In this document: one piece after another, positions 25,445 through 36,356 of the stretch | Position numbering within the stretch: the first letter of the stretch is position 1 | How the letters are laid out: the number at the start of each line of letters is the position of its first letter | Assembly (NCBI GenBank): GCA_039881145.1 | Contig: JAYKKI010000040.1 | Location: 3,542,501-3,606,500 of the forward strand | Length of the DNA stretch: 64,000 nucleotides | Direction of reading: 5' to 3' | From: Druceiella hillmani | Taxonomy: Eukaryota; Arthropoda; Insecta; Lepidoptera; Hepialidae | Translations under genes and position numbers: made by a program | The notes under the pieces: generated by a model | What the model was told of the DNA's origin: nothing | What the model saw: the letters and a program-made list of their open reading frames with translations, nothing else | The model's database searches: none

Positions 25445-25960
25445 GGATACCTAGTGAAGTGTATCCTTTACTTTCTTGTAGAAGTCACATAGGTGTTAAT
25501 AGTTTGATTTTAACATCGCAGTTGACACACGTATCAAGTCTAGCTAAACAAAACACAAGTGTTTGAAGATATAATATTATTCAAATAAAAGAGCCACGCG
25601 TATGATTTACAAGGTAAACCAGGGTGGGAAAAAATAAAAAGGAGTGAGCACGTATTTTATTACGTAAGTTACACGTAATAAAACACGTGTTCATGTAAAT
25701 GTTAATAATTATCAGGTGAAAAATAAGGAAAGAAACAAGACATTTTTAAAAACTTTTTTCACCGAGTTTCAATTACGAGTAACTGACATCAAGTTTTTGA
25801 TGTGCCACGAAGTTTGTAATTAATGAAAAATGTCTCACAGATAAAATATGTTATTGCCAGTAAATTCAAAAAGACCTTCACATCTATTGTAAAAAAATTC
25901 CAAAATGAAAGAAAAATTGGAACGTGTTTAAAAAAATACTAATAAGTACCACAATAAGTC
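25440..25960. other. No gene recognised
   Basis: AT-rich; a palindromic pair around ACGTAATAAAACACGTG near 25640-25695 is the only structure noted. Confidence 0.4.
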
Positions 25961-25964
25961 AGGA

Positions 25965-26290
25965 CCGCATTAAAGCGGTTCTGCGCGTCTCCTCACACCA
26001 CTTATTACAGTAGAGCGGCATATGCGTTATTTTTTCGCGACTGAGTGAACAACATAAAAAGATGGGCGATAGTGATGAGTTATTATCATTTCTTTTTTAC
26101 GTGCAAAATATCAGATTATGGCAGAAAAACAAAAGAAAAAGAAATGGATTGCTGAGATATCCAAATCACGTTACGAAGAAAGAAAATAGCAGAAAGGTGA
26201 ACGGGGGCTATTTACTTAATTTGAATGAACAAATTACGTTCGCCTTAGCACTTACTCGCTGCCATGGCAGCATTTATTCATGAGAGAACC
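25965..26290 (+). repeat. Possible 5' end of a DNA transposon
   Basis: AGGACCGCATTAAAGCGG at 25965 is repeated in inverted form near 32765-32781 (complement AGGACCGCATTAGAACGG). A frame beginning MGDSDELLSF at 26062 follows and has a basic stretch typical of the start of Harbinger-type transposases, but it is too short to assign. Confidence 0.3.
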
Positions 26291-26589
26291 GACATCACCG
26301 CCAATTGTCAATTGGTTTTGTAATTATCAAAAAAGTGATTTGGCTAATTTGTGCTAAAGTATTTTATAACGATATCTGGCAGTATGATATTATTAGAATT
26401 TGCGAGATTCTTGAAGCATTTAGGTAAATTTTGTCATTAATAGATTGCAGTAACAACTTGTTTTTTAATGAAATATTCCTCGTAAATATTATATTGGATT
26501 TTTAATTACAAAACTAATCAACGGGTAAGATGGGATATGGGGTACTCCATCATAATGTCCAACACAATGATTTTAACTATTTATATCTG

Positions 26590-27690
26590 TTTCGTTGTTG
26601 TTTTAGAACGGTGTATAATCATAACAGAACATTGGATAGAGGCAAATGGTCTGAAGAGGCAATGAAAAAGGAGACAGAGACTGTCGGGGGGGGGGGGGGG
26701 GAAATGTGGTATATGTTGGCCGCTAAGTACTTTTCATTCCCATGAACGACATTGGAGTAAAAGTAAAGAAGGTTCGTGAAAATAATAATGAAATGCAACA
26801 TATAAAGCTACTTCTGAGGCCCAGTTCATAAAAAAGGATGAGTTGGTGGATTATTTATTAGATATGGAGAGTAGTACTTATAGCCTTACCACTAAAAGTT
26901 TGAAGCAAATGGTTTGCCAACTTGCTGCTAACTAGCCTGCAAAATAATAAGTTTACTACATTCACTACTGACAAGGTTGCAGCTGGGAAGGACTGACTTC
27001 GATATTTTTTGGCAAGATACTCGGAATCCATCAGAAAATACGTTAGCCGCATGAGCTGTCGGTTTCAACAAAGTAATTGTCACAAATTTTTTCCATTTTT
27101 TAGCAAATTTTTATGACGAGCTTAAACTGACGCCGGATCGAAAATATAACTGCGATGAGGGTATGTCAGTAGTACCTAAAACCAGATCAAAAATTATATC
27201 CAGAATAAAACGGAAAGAAGTAGGCGCAATAGCGTCTGCAGTGACCCAAAAACATCAAAAGCGACAAAACGATGTATTAAGATAGCTATCATAGCGGCTG
27301 CTCTGATATACAGAAGTTAGAAGTTTTTAACAAAAAGAAAAGTTACGGAAAAGAGTTAAAAAATAAAAAGAAGGAGACTAGAAAGAAAAAAAAGGAGGAA
27401 AAGAAACTCGAGACAAAAGCCACAAAAACTAAAACAAAGAAATATGTTAGACAGTCGTCTTCTCAAAAAATTGATATTGATGAAACCGAAAACACTTCAT
27501 GTCTATATTGCTCAAAATTATGCTTGAAGATATCCAATGAAGGTTGGATTGCTTGTTTTTCGTGGTTTAAGTGAGCAAATTGTGGCTACGCAAGATGATG
27601 ATAAAGATGCTGAAGCAATACATGTTTGCGAGTTTTGTCTTCCTTAGTGTACCTCAAGGTACCAAGGAAAAAGTGAATACCTTAAGATAT
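26590..27690 (+). pseudogene. Pogo/Tigger-type transposase, decayed
   Basis: Pogo-group transposases have CENP-B-like DNA-binding domains and a DDE catalytic domain. Visible blocks in order: DRGKWSEEAMKKE (26630), KKDELVDYLLDMESSTYSLT (about 26835), ELKLTPDRKYNCDE (27118 on), VVPKTRSKI, and after a jump a Lys-rich stretch and a C-terminal Cys-rich finger (CLYCSK, near 27500). The block normally reading 'CDETG' has lost a codon (CDEGM). The stretch between the catalytic Asp/Glu region and the C-terminal finger is shortened, so the middle is deleted. Stops interrupt throughout. A G15 run lies at 26686-26700. Confidence 0.72.
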
Positions 27691-27839
27691 TCAAGGCTTT
27701 AGCAGAAAAGGTATAAGATACAAAAACAAAATAAATAGCACAAATCAGTCTTTATTAATTGACCTTATAAATACCATCATCATTTATCCTTAACATTAAA
27801 CAATTATTAAGTACAAATAAAATTTTAAAAAGTACGAAA

Positions 27840-28890
27840 GTATTCACTTTGCCCGGACCCCCGAGTAAAGCAGATACAGTACTCGGGCAATAAAGTTAAT
27901 AAACTAAAAAAAACTTAACTTGAATATTTAGAAAATTAGGACTCACAAATATACTCTCCAGTGCCTTCAAAAGCTTCTTAATATTTCAGATTTTTATAAT
28001 ATTCGTTTACGAGTGGTCATTAGTTTAGCAGTATTTGGTATAAGTCCCAACATCAAAGGACCACATTGAGAGCTTGAGTGTCCAGGTTTCGGATCGAGTG
28101 AATTGTCATGGCTGGTGCTTCGTTGAATAATTACTTGAGTCTCTGGCAGCATTGTTTCACTTTTCTGAGCCTTTGTAACTGAAATAATATCTAGTTCAAA
28201 AGAGGAAAAAACTTGAGAACTCCAGGTTCTGTTTCAGGTGTACATCCAACGTCGCTACGAATCTGTTCAGGCGTTTTAAGAGAGTCTTGGGATACTACAA
28301 TTGGCGCAACAAAAGCTCGAAGCTCAGAAGGTTTGTAGATTGAAGCTCTGCTTAGAGATGGACTTATTTCTGCGTGAGGATCGACTGAATTTGGTGGAAC
28401 TGCTTCTAGAGTCTTGAGGAAAATTTCATTGTGACGAGACAAAAATGATGATAACCTGTCATCTCCAGCTTTTTCGTACTTGTCCTGATTTTTCGGGTAG
28501 TTAAAATAATTTTTCTTAGCTTAAGTGGAGGCTAAGTTTTTGAACTCATCTCGAATCAGGCCAAAAAATACAGAATCCATGTCCTTTAGATAGGGTATTA
28601 ACTCTATGTCCTGATCTTCAATGAAAACAGGACGGAATCGACCGAGTTTTGGAGCAACACTGCCGCTTTTCACATGTCTACAAGGTTGCATAAGCCAATC
28701 CATACATTTTAGCTGTGCCCTTTATTGATTCTCCAGTCTTGCATAAATTTATATCTGTATCCATAACATTTTCAACCCACGAGCCTTGGTTAGTTTTTTT
28801 AAATTCATTCACCATCTGAATCAAAAAAAGAACATTATGAGATTGTAAGTCAATAATCACAAATAGCTCGGCAACTTTTGAGGTTAACAC
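27840..28890 (-). pseudogene. Second pogo/Tigger-type element, opposite strand
   Basis: Read on the minus strand from 28890, the start resembles a CENP-B N-terminus: GESIKGTAKMYGLAYATL, then RHVKSGSVAPKLGRFRPVF, LIPYLKDMDSVFFGLIRDE. The conserved second half is absent; from 28520 the frame jumps to a Ser/Pro-rich stretch (28191-28442) that I cannot match. A copy of GTATTCACTTTGCCCGGACC sits at 27839, and a similar end occurs in inverted form at 27678, so this sequence probably is the element terminus. Internally deleted derivative. Confidence 0.6.
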
Positions 28891-28899
28891 ATTTCATAC

Positions 28900-30735
28900 A
28901 AAAAGTATCGATTCTAACCCTCCATTAAATATACCATAAAACCTACTTTGATATGCTACAGAATTAAAATAGTCCTAAGGATCATGAACTAATAATATTG
29001 GAAAGAACATCCATCAACTTGTCTTGTGAAATGAATTTTTTTTTCACGAAAATACTATTCGCCGCTCCGTGGACGACACGCGACGCGGCGCCTCGCCCAA
29101 GTGTTTGCCGCGCACTGAGCCAAGATGGCCGAACATTGCTATGGTGGCATGTTGAATGGCGAACGAATAATTTAGGAGCAGTGGAGAGTATTCGCTTTGT
29201 CCAGGGTGTTCCCTCTACCAGGCCTTCCCCTACTGCATCTTACCCGATCTATCTATCGGACAAGATGGGGTTATATCTACTTTTTTTAAATTGTTAGTTT
29301 CCGACTAAGCCAAGGTTAAATGTTCCTAATTTCGTGTTTTCTTGTAATACTGATAACCAAATAACCGATTAAAAATAAATATGATTATAAAACTATGAAA
29401 CCCCACGCCTTAATTACCCCATCTTGCCCGGCCTTTTCCTACCGCAATCTGTTTTCCTACCTCCTTAACGACTCTGCTCGGTTCCACACCTACTTCAGCC
29501 TGGCGAAGACAATTTTAGTTTATAAACAATTATACTAGGTGGAACCTCATATAAAATCAATCAGTGCAGAAGATAGAATTATGGTGGTACAAACATGGCC
29601 AAATCTAGCTATAGAAGTTGTCCTCATATCTATCTAGTTCGGGGGAACTTGTTATGATCGCATTTGTACCATACAATTATTATGTCAGAGATCATGTGTC
29701 ATCAAACCGTCTGGGATAATACAGAATTGACGTTTAGGAGCGAAAATAATATTTTGCATTTGAATTTGAGATTCTTCCCCCTTTGATGAGACGGAAGGCG
29801 TTTGTGAAATATGTTGGCAGCTTTAGAAACTGCTAAATATATTTCAGTTTTAACTTCTATCTGTACACATGGAGCGAAAGTCACGACTTCGTCGGCTATG
29901 GCTGAAAAACTAATGTATGGGGATTCTCTCCACATATTTCTCAAGTATATTAGCAACGTCAGATTTTTGTTCGACGTCCTTTCTCATTTTTTTTGTTATG
30001 AGAATTAATATTGCGAATGAAGTTGACGCTGTCGTCGATGTTGATATAAACTCATTTTTATCGACAACAGGTTTGATGTATTGTTTGAGTCTTCCTTGGG
30101 GTATGCACAGCTTCTTAGGTTACTCTTCATTGATTTATTGAAAAATGGTCTCGCAGAAATCTATTTTTGTTTTTCATGGCGACATGGTTTTGATTTTGTT
30201 GATCCATTTCCACTTTTTGTTTTCCGTCTTTTGATGCTCCTGTTGTATCAATCTCGAAACAATTTCCACTTTTCTCTAAAATCACTGCCTGTACATAAAA
30301 TAAATATATAATACTATTTTTTATTCAGATTTTTATTCAGATTCTGTGACTGGAGTTTTTTTTTAAATCAGTGAAAGTCTAGGCTATTCAACTATTCAAG
30401 AAGTTGTTCAAACTATTTGTTCAGTTTTTAGGAGGCGTTATTAAAAATGATTATACATTAGCCGAATGATGAAATGCGGAAAAAAGTAGCCGAAAATTTT
30501 CATAATAAATGAAACTATCCTAATTATCTAAGAGCACTGGACGGAAGTGGATTATTACATATTAATTATGAAATTTTTTATCGCGTTGATGAAAATTAGA
30601 TTTTGTTATAAGAGACGAGTGCTCAAATGGCCTATATTACAGTAGGTCACGAAGCTTTCCCCCTAAAGCGTACTTTCCAAGGCCCTATCCTGGCGCTCAA
30701 TTGCATAAAGATTAAAAAAGGTTTATTACTACGGT
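28900..30735. other. Unassigned; GC-richer patch at 29050-29260
   Basis: The GC-rich patch may be the leader of the pogo copy on the minus strand or a separate repeat; GTATTCGCTTTGTCCAGGG at 29189 resembles the pogo end at 27839 in the same orientation. Frames at 29702-30311 show no domain that I recognise. No host exon is supported. Confidence 0.4.
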
Positions 30736-30778
30736 CATAGCTAATATTATATGCTCTGTGATTTCTTTAAGTTCTTTA

Positions 30779-30819
30779 CTACTACCTATGTTTCTTTGTA
30801 TTATAACATCTTCAGGTGG
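30779..30819 (-). ncRNA. Hammerhead-like motif, copy 2 arm A (degenerate)
   Basis: CTGAAGA core kept, but stem II is mispaired (GTTAT/ACAAA) and the GGTC cleavage site reads GGTA. Likely dead. Confidence 0.4.
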
Positions 30820-30879
30820 GCTATTAGCAAAGATTCAACATGTTCAGGTGGGTTATTAGCAAAGATCTTTACTAATATC

Positions 30880-30920
30880 CCGCCTAAAGATGTTGTAATA
30901 CAACGAAACCTAGGTCGTGG
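30880..30920 (+). ncRNA. Hammerhead-like motif, copy 2 arm B
   Basis: Stem II GTTGT/ACAAC, GAAA and GGTC are kept, and stem I is CCGC/GTGG. The core reads CTAAAGA in place of CTGAAGA, changing an invariant G. Confidence 0.45.
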
Positions 30921-31019
30921 TAAAGAACTTAAAGAAAGTAGAAATAATACTACATCACGTAGTTTCATTTAATTGTGAATAATGAATTTCTACAAAATTA
31001 ACGCCAAATATATTCAATA

Positions 31020-32200
31020 TTAAGGATAATTTTAAATATTTAAAGGTTGACAAGATTATTAAGATTTGTAGCACATGAATAAATGTAGCTTCAAGATTAA
31101 TATGTATTAGGACTCATGAAGGAAGCCAATATACAAATATACCCATATTTATTTTAATTCTGAAGATTTCACTGAATTATGATAATCACCATAGAATATA
31201 ACGAAGTCTATTATGTTGTAGTCTGCGTGACAAAATGAAAATAAACTGGTGTCTCAAAAATTTAAATAGAATGAAAGAAAATAAATCAATTGGAAAAAAA
31301 CCAACAATGACGAAACTTATGTAATTTATAATTTTTCAAACTGTTACTTTGATCAGAAATAAACTTTCATATTATCTTCCTAAATTTATATCTACCCTAA
31401 CTTATTAGTCTCCCAAGCTATTAACTGTAATCTATTAAAGTGTATTTTTTATTTTTTTAGGTCCACCGACATCCATTAATCCACAACATGAATTCAATAA
31501 AATTGTATAAAGGGTATTTGAAAGTTTTAGTGGAGCGACAAAGTAAAACCCCACACTGCTTTACTTATTCATGGTCATTATCTTAAGTAGCTTCTTGGCA
31601 TATTGTAATTTTAACAGTGATGTAGTCAAGTTTATCGTCCTTATTTTAGAATGAAGTCCCTTATCGCACGTTATGCACTTGGCGAACGAGAGCTAGCCCG
31701 AAAAAAGTGTAAGACGATCGACTGACACAATTTCCTTCGGTATAAAAGTGTAAGATTTCGATAGAAACCTTTGCTACAGTAGAAGCGTTCGTTTGTTTAC
31801 AAACGTATGTCAATGTATATTACTACAGTATAGACGTGCGGCATACGCATCAGCTGAGTGTTTAAGCGTCTGTGTTTAGCAATCCGTGCGCATAATACTC
31901 ATAACTTCTCTTCACTATTTTCAAATTCGTGTTATTGCTATCAATATAGAATGAATTGTGAAAATGATTCAATAGAAGTTGAGGATGGTGATAATGAATT
32001 CAGGTAGGTACCAGTCTTAAAGTGACAAGAAGTGGATGATTTATTTTAAACTTAAATTTTGGTATCGTCTTTTATTTGCATCGAGATAAGTTTACATATA
32101 TATTAACTGATACCAAAATAAAATCATGCAATACTGTTCACGTATTATGCAAGTTTATTTAATTAAAAGATGTTGCTCGGATCGCTTCATTGTTATATTT
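31020..32200. other. Non-coding; possible first exon at 31951-32003
   Basis: A TATAAAAG string at about 31741 precedes an ATG at 31951 and an 18-codon acidic frame ending at CAG|GTAGGT, a strong donor-like site at 32004. This could be the first coding exon of an unidentified gene or of a transposon, or chance. No partner exon was found. Confidence 0.25.
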
Positions 32201-32213
32201 TTATATCTTTTCA

Positions 32214-32214
32214 T

Positions 32215-32288
<74 letters not shown>
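32214..32288. repeat. (TA)n microsatellite
   Basis: About 75 bases of TA repeat with a single TTTATA interruption. Confidence 0.93.
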
Positions 32289-32291
<3 letters not shown>

Positions 32292-32489
32292 CCAGAATGT
32301 AACCAGCATTTCAGTCACTGACCGAATTTTGAGGAACGATTAAACATCGGCAAGTAAATCATACAATGAAAAAAAATTAAACAAATATGTTGTTTGTTGT
32401 AATTTTTCTACAATTTTCCCAACTGTCCCATAGAAACGACAGAAACGCTTGGATATAGTAAAATACTAATTCTAAACAAATTTGTCGCC

Positions 32490-32860
32490 GCACGATGAAC
32501 ACAAAAAATGCAGTGTGCGACGTATACAAACAAAGGAATCGCCTCCGCACCTCTCGCATGCCGGAACGACACACACGATGGACCTCTAAATCAGTACGCC
32601 ATTTGGCTTAACTGCGAATGCATGTATCGCAACGCGATCCACAAGCTATCCAAATATTCTTCCGTAGGCAAATCTTCCGCAACACACACTATAGTATCCA
32701 AGTTCGACGTACACCATACAAAATGTTTATATAAATTTCTTGACGTGTCATGACGCAAAGCACCGTTCTAATGCGGTCCTAGCTTAAAATAAACATTGGA
32801 ACAAGCATTAGGTCAAGCCCATCTTAAAATAAACTTTGGAACAAGCTTAGCAAGGTGGGT
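32490..32860 (-). repeat. Possible transposon end plus short direct repeat
   Basis: The complement of 32765-32781 reads AGGACCGCATTAGAACGG, close to the sequence at 25965. Just beyond, a 24-base unit starting CTTAAAATAAAC repeats at 32783 and 32823 (40 bases apart). The 81-codon frame at 32508-32753 has no recognisable domain. Confidence 0.35.
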
Positions 32861-33325
32861 ACAAGCAATGGACGGGTTTTTTTTCCAAAACGCCCGTCCC
32901 TTTCTTGTGTCCAGCCAAAATGATTTCTGGCTACGAGGATGCTATAGTCTTAAAACAATTATTTTTATAATTATTTTTCCATCCTTACTATATAAACATG
33001 TAACAAAATTATTTTCCTTTAATATGTCTAATCAATCATTTATATATCATTGATAGTTTGTCATTTCTAAATAGATATCTGCACATTCCAAACGAAACCA
33101 GCACGTACTTAAAACCTTAATACATTAAACTTTATCTTAAAACCTAAATAAACCTATTAGAATACGGCAATCAAGTACTAAAAACAACCATAGTGATTCC
33201 TATGGTTGTTATTATATATACTTATAGTAATTTTATTCTCATGGAAGGGATCATCCACAGCTTCAAATAAAAAGTTTCAAGAATCGATAAAAGGATTCAG
33301 AAATTCAGAACGCTTTATGAATAAA

Positions 33326-33465
33326 CACATACGACTTTCCAACGACAAAAAAGTCATTGTGTACAAATTGACGTCACGTGCGACAAACTGTGGTCGGTTT
33401 CGACGACACGTCTCCATACTGATTTGTAAATAACGATTTTTTGTCATCAAAAGTCGTACGTGTGA
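33326..33465. repeat. Imperfect inverted repeat
   Basis: CATACGACTTTCCAACGACA at 33328 pairs imperfectly with the stretch ending GTCATCAAAAGTCGTACGTG at 33463. Probably a small MITE-like foldback; no flanking duplication was fixed. Confidence 0.4.
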
Positions 33466-33469
33466 TTTG

Positions 33470-34290
33470 CGCCTTATATAACAAATGATCTGTCGCCGGG
33501 CAGCGCTTACAAAGGTAGCTAAATAAGGCACATGTTGAAATATATACTTCTATTGAAAACAAGGAATTACTTATAAATTTATTTTAATTACATTTTAATC
33601 AAATATATTAAGAAACATAGAAATACAATGTCAATATAGTTCACAGTATTTCCTTAGTTATTCGACTTATTTAATGAAGTGTTTCAAAATGATTCGCAAA
33701 AAGTTTGCTCTATATATTGTATGACTTATAGCCGCAGAAAATATGTATATAAAATGCACAATTAATTTAATGATAAAAATGAAAAATTTGCACAGTTTTT
33801 TATTACATAATGAAAATTCTACCCATTCCTGGCCCGTCGGTCTACCAACCCTCTTCTTGGCAGTGGCAATCGCTACCGATAGCGTGCGGCGATGGGAGCG
33901 GTGACGCGCGGTCAAATGGATCGTGTATACGGATGGGGGCAGGGGGAGGCAGACAGGTGTGAGTCAATTTTTATCTGCCATAATCGGAGGGTTATGTCAG
34001 TTAAAAATTGCCACCACGTCAACTATTCTTACATTTAGAATAAAGTGAGAGTAGAGAGGGAGTGCCTTTAAAAATGACAAATAAACTTACTATACCGAGC
34101 AGCCCAAGAATCTTCTTGCGAAATACAGGCGATTTTCTCCGGCTTACCATTTCAATATTAATATACGTTTGTGGCAGCCCCAAAAAATACCAGCAAATAA
34201 AATGTAACCTTTGTATTAAGGTGTGCCTGGGTATCAAAAATATACCAATAAAATAATTTTGAGAATCGATAATAGTCTTTAAAATTACTT
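33470..34290. other. No gene recognised
   Basis: A GC-richer stretch at 33825-33960 stands out in composition, but no frame there has a recognisable domain. Confidence 0.4.
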
Positions 34291-34295
34291 GGAAT

Positions 34296-35647
34296 CAGGG
34301 TTGCCACCCGTACTATATTATATAGTATCGTACTATATTTCAGTCAATTGTACTATATATTATAGAAAAATAATATGGTACGAATAATACTATATTTTCA
34401 TCGGTAATTCACTTCACGAGCTATTTTGATTAACTGTGACTGGAACGCATCCGCAACGCAGCATTGGGAATTTCAAAACGAAACGCATTCACGTCGTTAG
34501 TTGCTCACACCACTCACACTTTACCGTAAGTAAACGTCAACTTCAAATTGACCGTTCTTTTACATTATTTACTATCTGTGCCACCGTTTTTTGAGGTTAA
34601 ACCGGTTACGCGTGTTTGTTTATTTTGTGCCATAAAAATAAAAAAAAATGGAAAGTAATGTTGATGACATCGACGGGGAATGGCATGAACTAAAAAGGCA
34701 TCTAGGCACAAGATGGCTTTCTTTATTACCTTGTGTTGATAACATATTGCTGAATTGGTTACCCATAAGAAGCTATTTTGTTAGTCTACAGGATGACTGC
34801 CCATCAATCTTGCAAAATATTCTTTTGCTAGATGAAACAGAAGGGCAAACTATCACTGAAATTTATTGTCAGTCATATTTTGCATGTATTCAACAAAACT
34901 GTGAAGTTGCTAGAAGAAAATAATATCACCATTTTAGATGTCTACATATTATGAAAAACTTAAAGAATGAATAGAGCAGCGCAAAACGGACCATTTCTTT
35001 GGATATGACACAAATAGAAAAATTAATAAAAGAGAAGAAAAATCTCCCGAACTTTCAAGTAGGATTCACAGTAACCTTTTGTTGAAAAAAGCTTAATATA
35101 TTTGAATAAATGGTTTGATTTTAACCCAACTAATTGGCTCAATCAATGCCAATTTCTGAAATTAAACACGAAAATTGAATTTAAACAAATCTAGAGCATA
35201 TTGGATTCTTTAAATTTAGTTACTAAATTAAATATTAATATCAACAATTTGCATTCAGCAATAATTATGGTTAATGAAATTATTTCAAAAACACGCAATG
35301 AACAAGGGTTTAAATCTAAAAATACGGCTGAAAAATGGCAAATGCTTTTTAAAAACTCGGATACAAATTAAACAAATATCCTTAGGGCCTCTATTAATTT
35401 AAATAAAAACGAATTTTTAATTTATTTTAATATGGCTCTAAATTGCTCAGATTCCTATAATTATTTTAAAAATAATAAAACTTTATTAACCAAAGCTAAG
35501 ACTAATAACAAATACACGTGGAAAAATAAATAATTACTAAAAATAAATGTGTATTATTTTTTTCCTTTAATTTCCCAATAGTACTATATTTTTTGCAATG
35601 TTTTGAAAAAAATACTATTTTACCTTCAAAAAAAGGTGGCAACCCTA
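34296..35647 (+). mobile_element. Short hAT-family element with both ends
   Basis: The left end CAGGGTTGCCACC and the right end GGTGGCAACCCTA are inverted copies differing only at the last base. The 8-bp flanks are CTTGGAAT (34288-34295) and TTTGGAAT (35648-35655), the target duplication size of hAT elements with one change. Subterminal GTACTATA motifs occur at both ends. At 1352 bp it is much shorter than an autonomous hAT (usually 2.5-4 kb), so it is a deletion derivative. Confidence 0.85.
34648..34923 (+). pseudogene. hAT transposase fragment in the short hAT element
   Basis: The 91-codon frame opens MESNVDDIDGEW and runs directly into HLGTRWLSLLPCVDNILLNW, a block that in complete hAT transposases lies well past the middle. 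The N-terminal zinc finger and the early catalytic region are therefore missing. After 34923 further decayed coding continues with stops to about 35540. The short start followed by a late block suggests an internal deletion, not simple decay. Confidence 0.6.
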
Positions 35648-35650
35648 TTT

Positions 35651-36356
35651 GGAATTAACAAACTCTCTCCTTCGCGAGATACGCGTCTCCTAAGTGTTTT
35701 GCAAAGATAATCTTCCCCCTCCCCTCCCACCCTTCTCCAACTTTAAGCCACGTGTTTTAAAAATCTATCAATAATCACGATAAGGGCGTTTATGAAGCAG
35801 AGAATTCAAAGTAAAATGGCGATCGGCTTGTATTAAGAAATTAGGTAAACAGTAGATCTGACAACAAAGGCATTTATCTTACGCTTATACATATAATGAA
35901 AGGATGAAAATAACATCGATATTTATAAATAGTTTAATAGTTAATTATACTATGTAGGTACTCATAAATGTTGAACATTTTATATATATCTAGGTGAACG
36001 AAACCTTTTTAGTACGAGTCTAAATAAAAAGTAAACATATTTTTGTGCTTTACTGAGATATTTTTGATACCAAACAACAATTTGAAGCTATTAAAAATGC
36101 AATTACTTGTCACAGTTGTATATTCTGGCATTAGTATAAAATATCGATGTAGTATTTTTTGATTATATATTTTGTTAGCTACATTACTCGGAGTCAACAA
36201 TTTTTGCTGGACCAGATTTTTCTATTTGTTTAGTAATTTAAGTAAAGTTTTGAAATAAAAAAAAATTTTGATTTAAGTAAAGTTATTTAATTTACTATGT
36301 GCTAGAATTAACAAACTCTCTCGTTCGCGAGATACGCGTCTCATAAGTGTTTTATA
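35651..36356 (+). repeat. About 50-bp direct repeat, two copies
   Basis: GGAATTAACAAACTCTCTCC and onward at 35651-35702 recurs at 36305-36356 with a few changes (shared GCGAGATACGCGTCTC, then TAAGTGTTTT). The first copy borders the hAT target duplication. Confidence 0.75.

Larger units (their letters stand above)
30745..31016 (+). mobile_element. Palindromic hammerhead-type element, copy 2
   Basis: The same family as 11862-12126. The right arm and AT-rich tail (to 31016) are complete; the left arm begins inside the palindrome and is diverged. A partial extra repeat (TTCAGGTGGGTTATTAGCAAAG) lies at the centre (30842-30865). The 73-codon frame at 30751-30972 is a by-product of the arm. A short duplication (about 6 bp, ATATTA) may flank it, which is not decisive. 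Confidence 0.68.

Noticed and set aside
33183..33212. Short hairpin AACAACCATAG / CTATGGTTGTT
   Set aside because: Arms of only 11 bp are common by chance in a window of this size.
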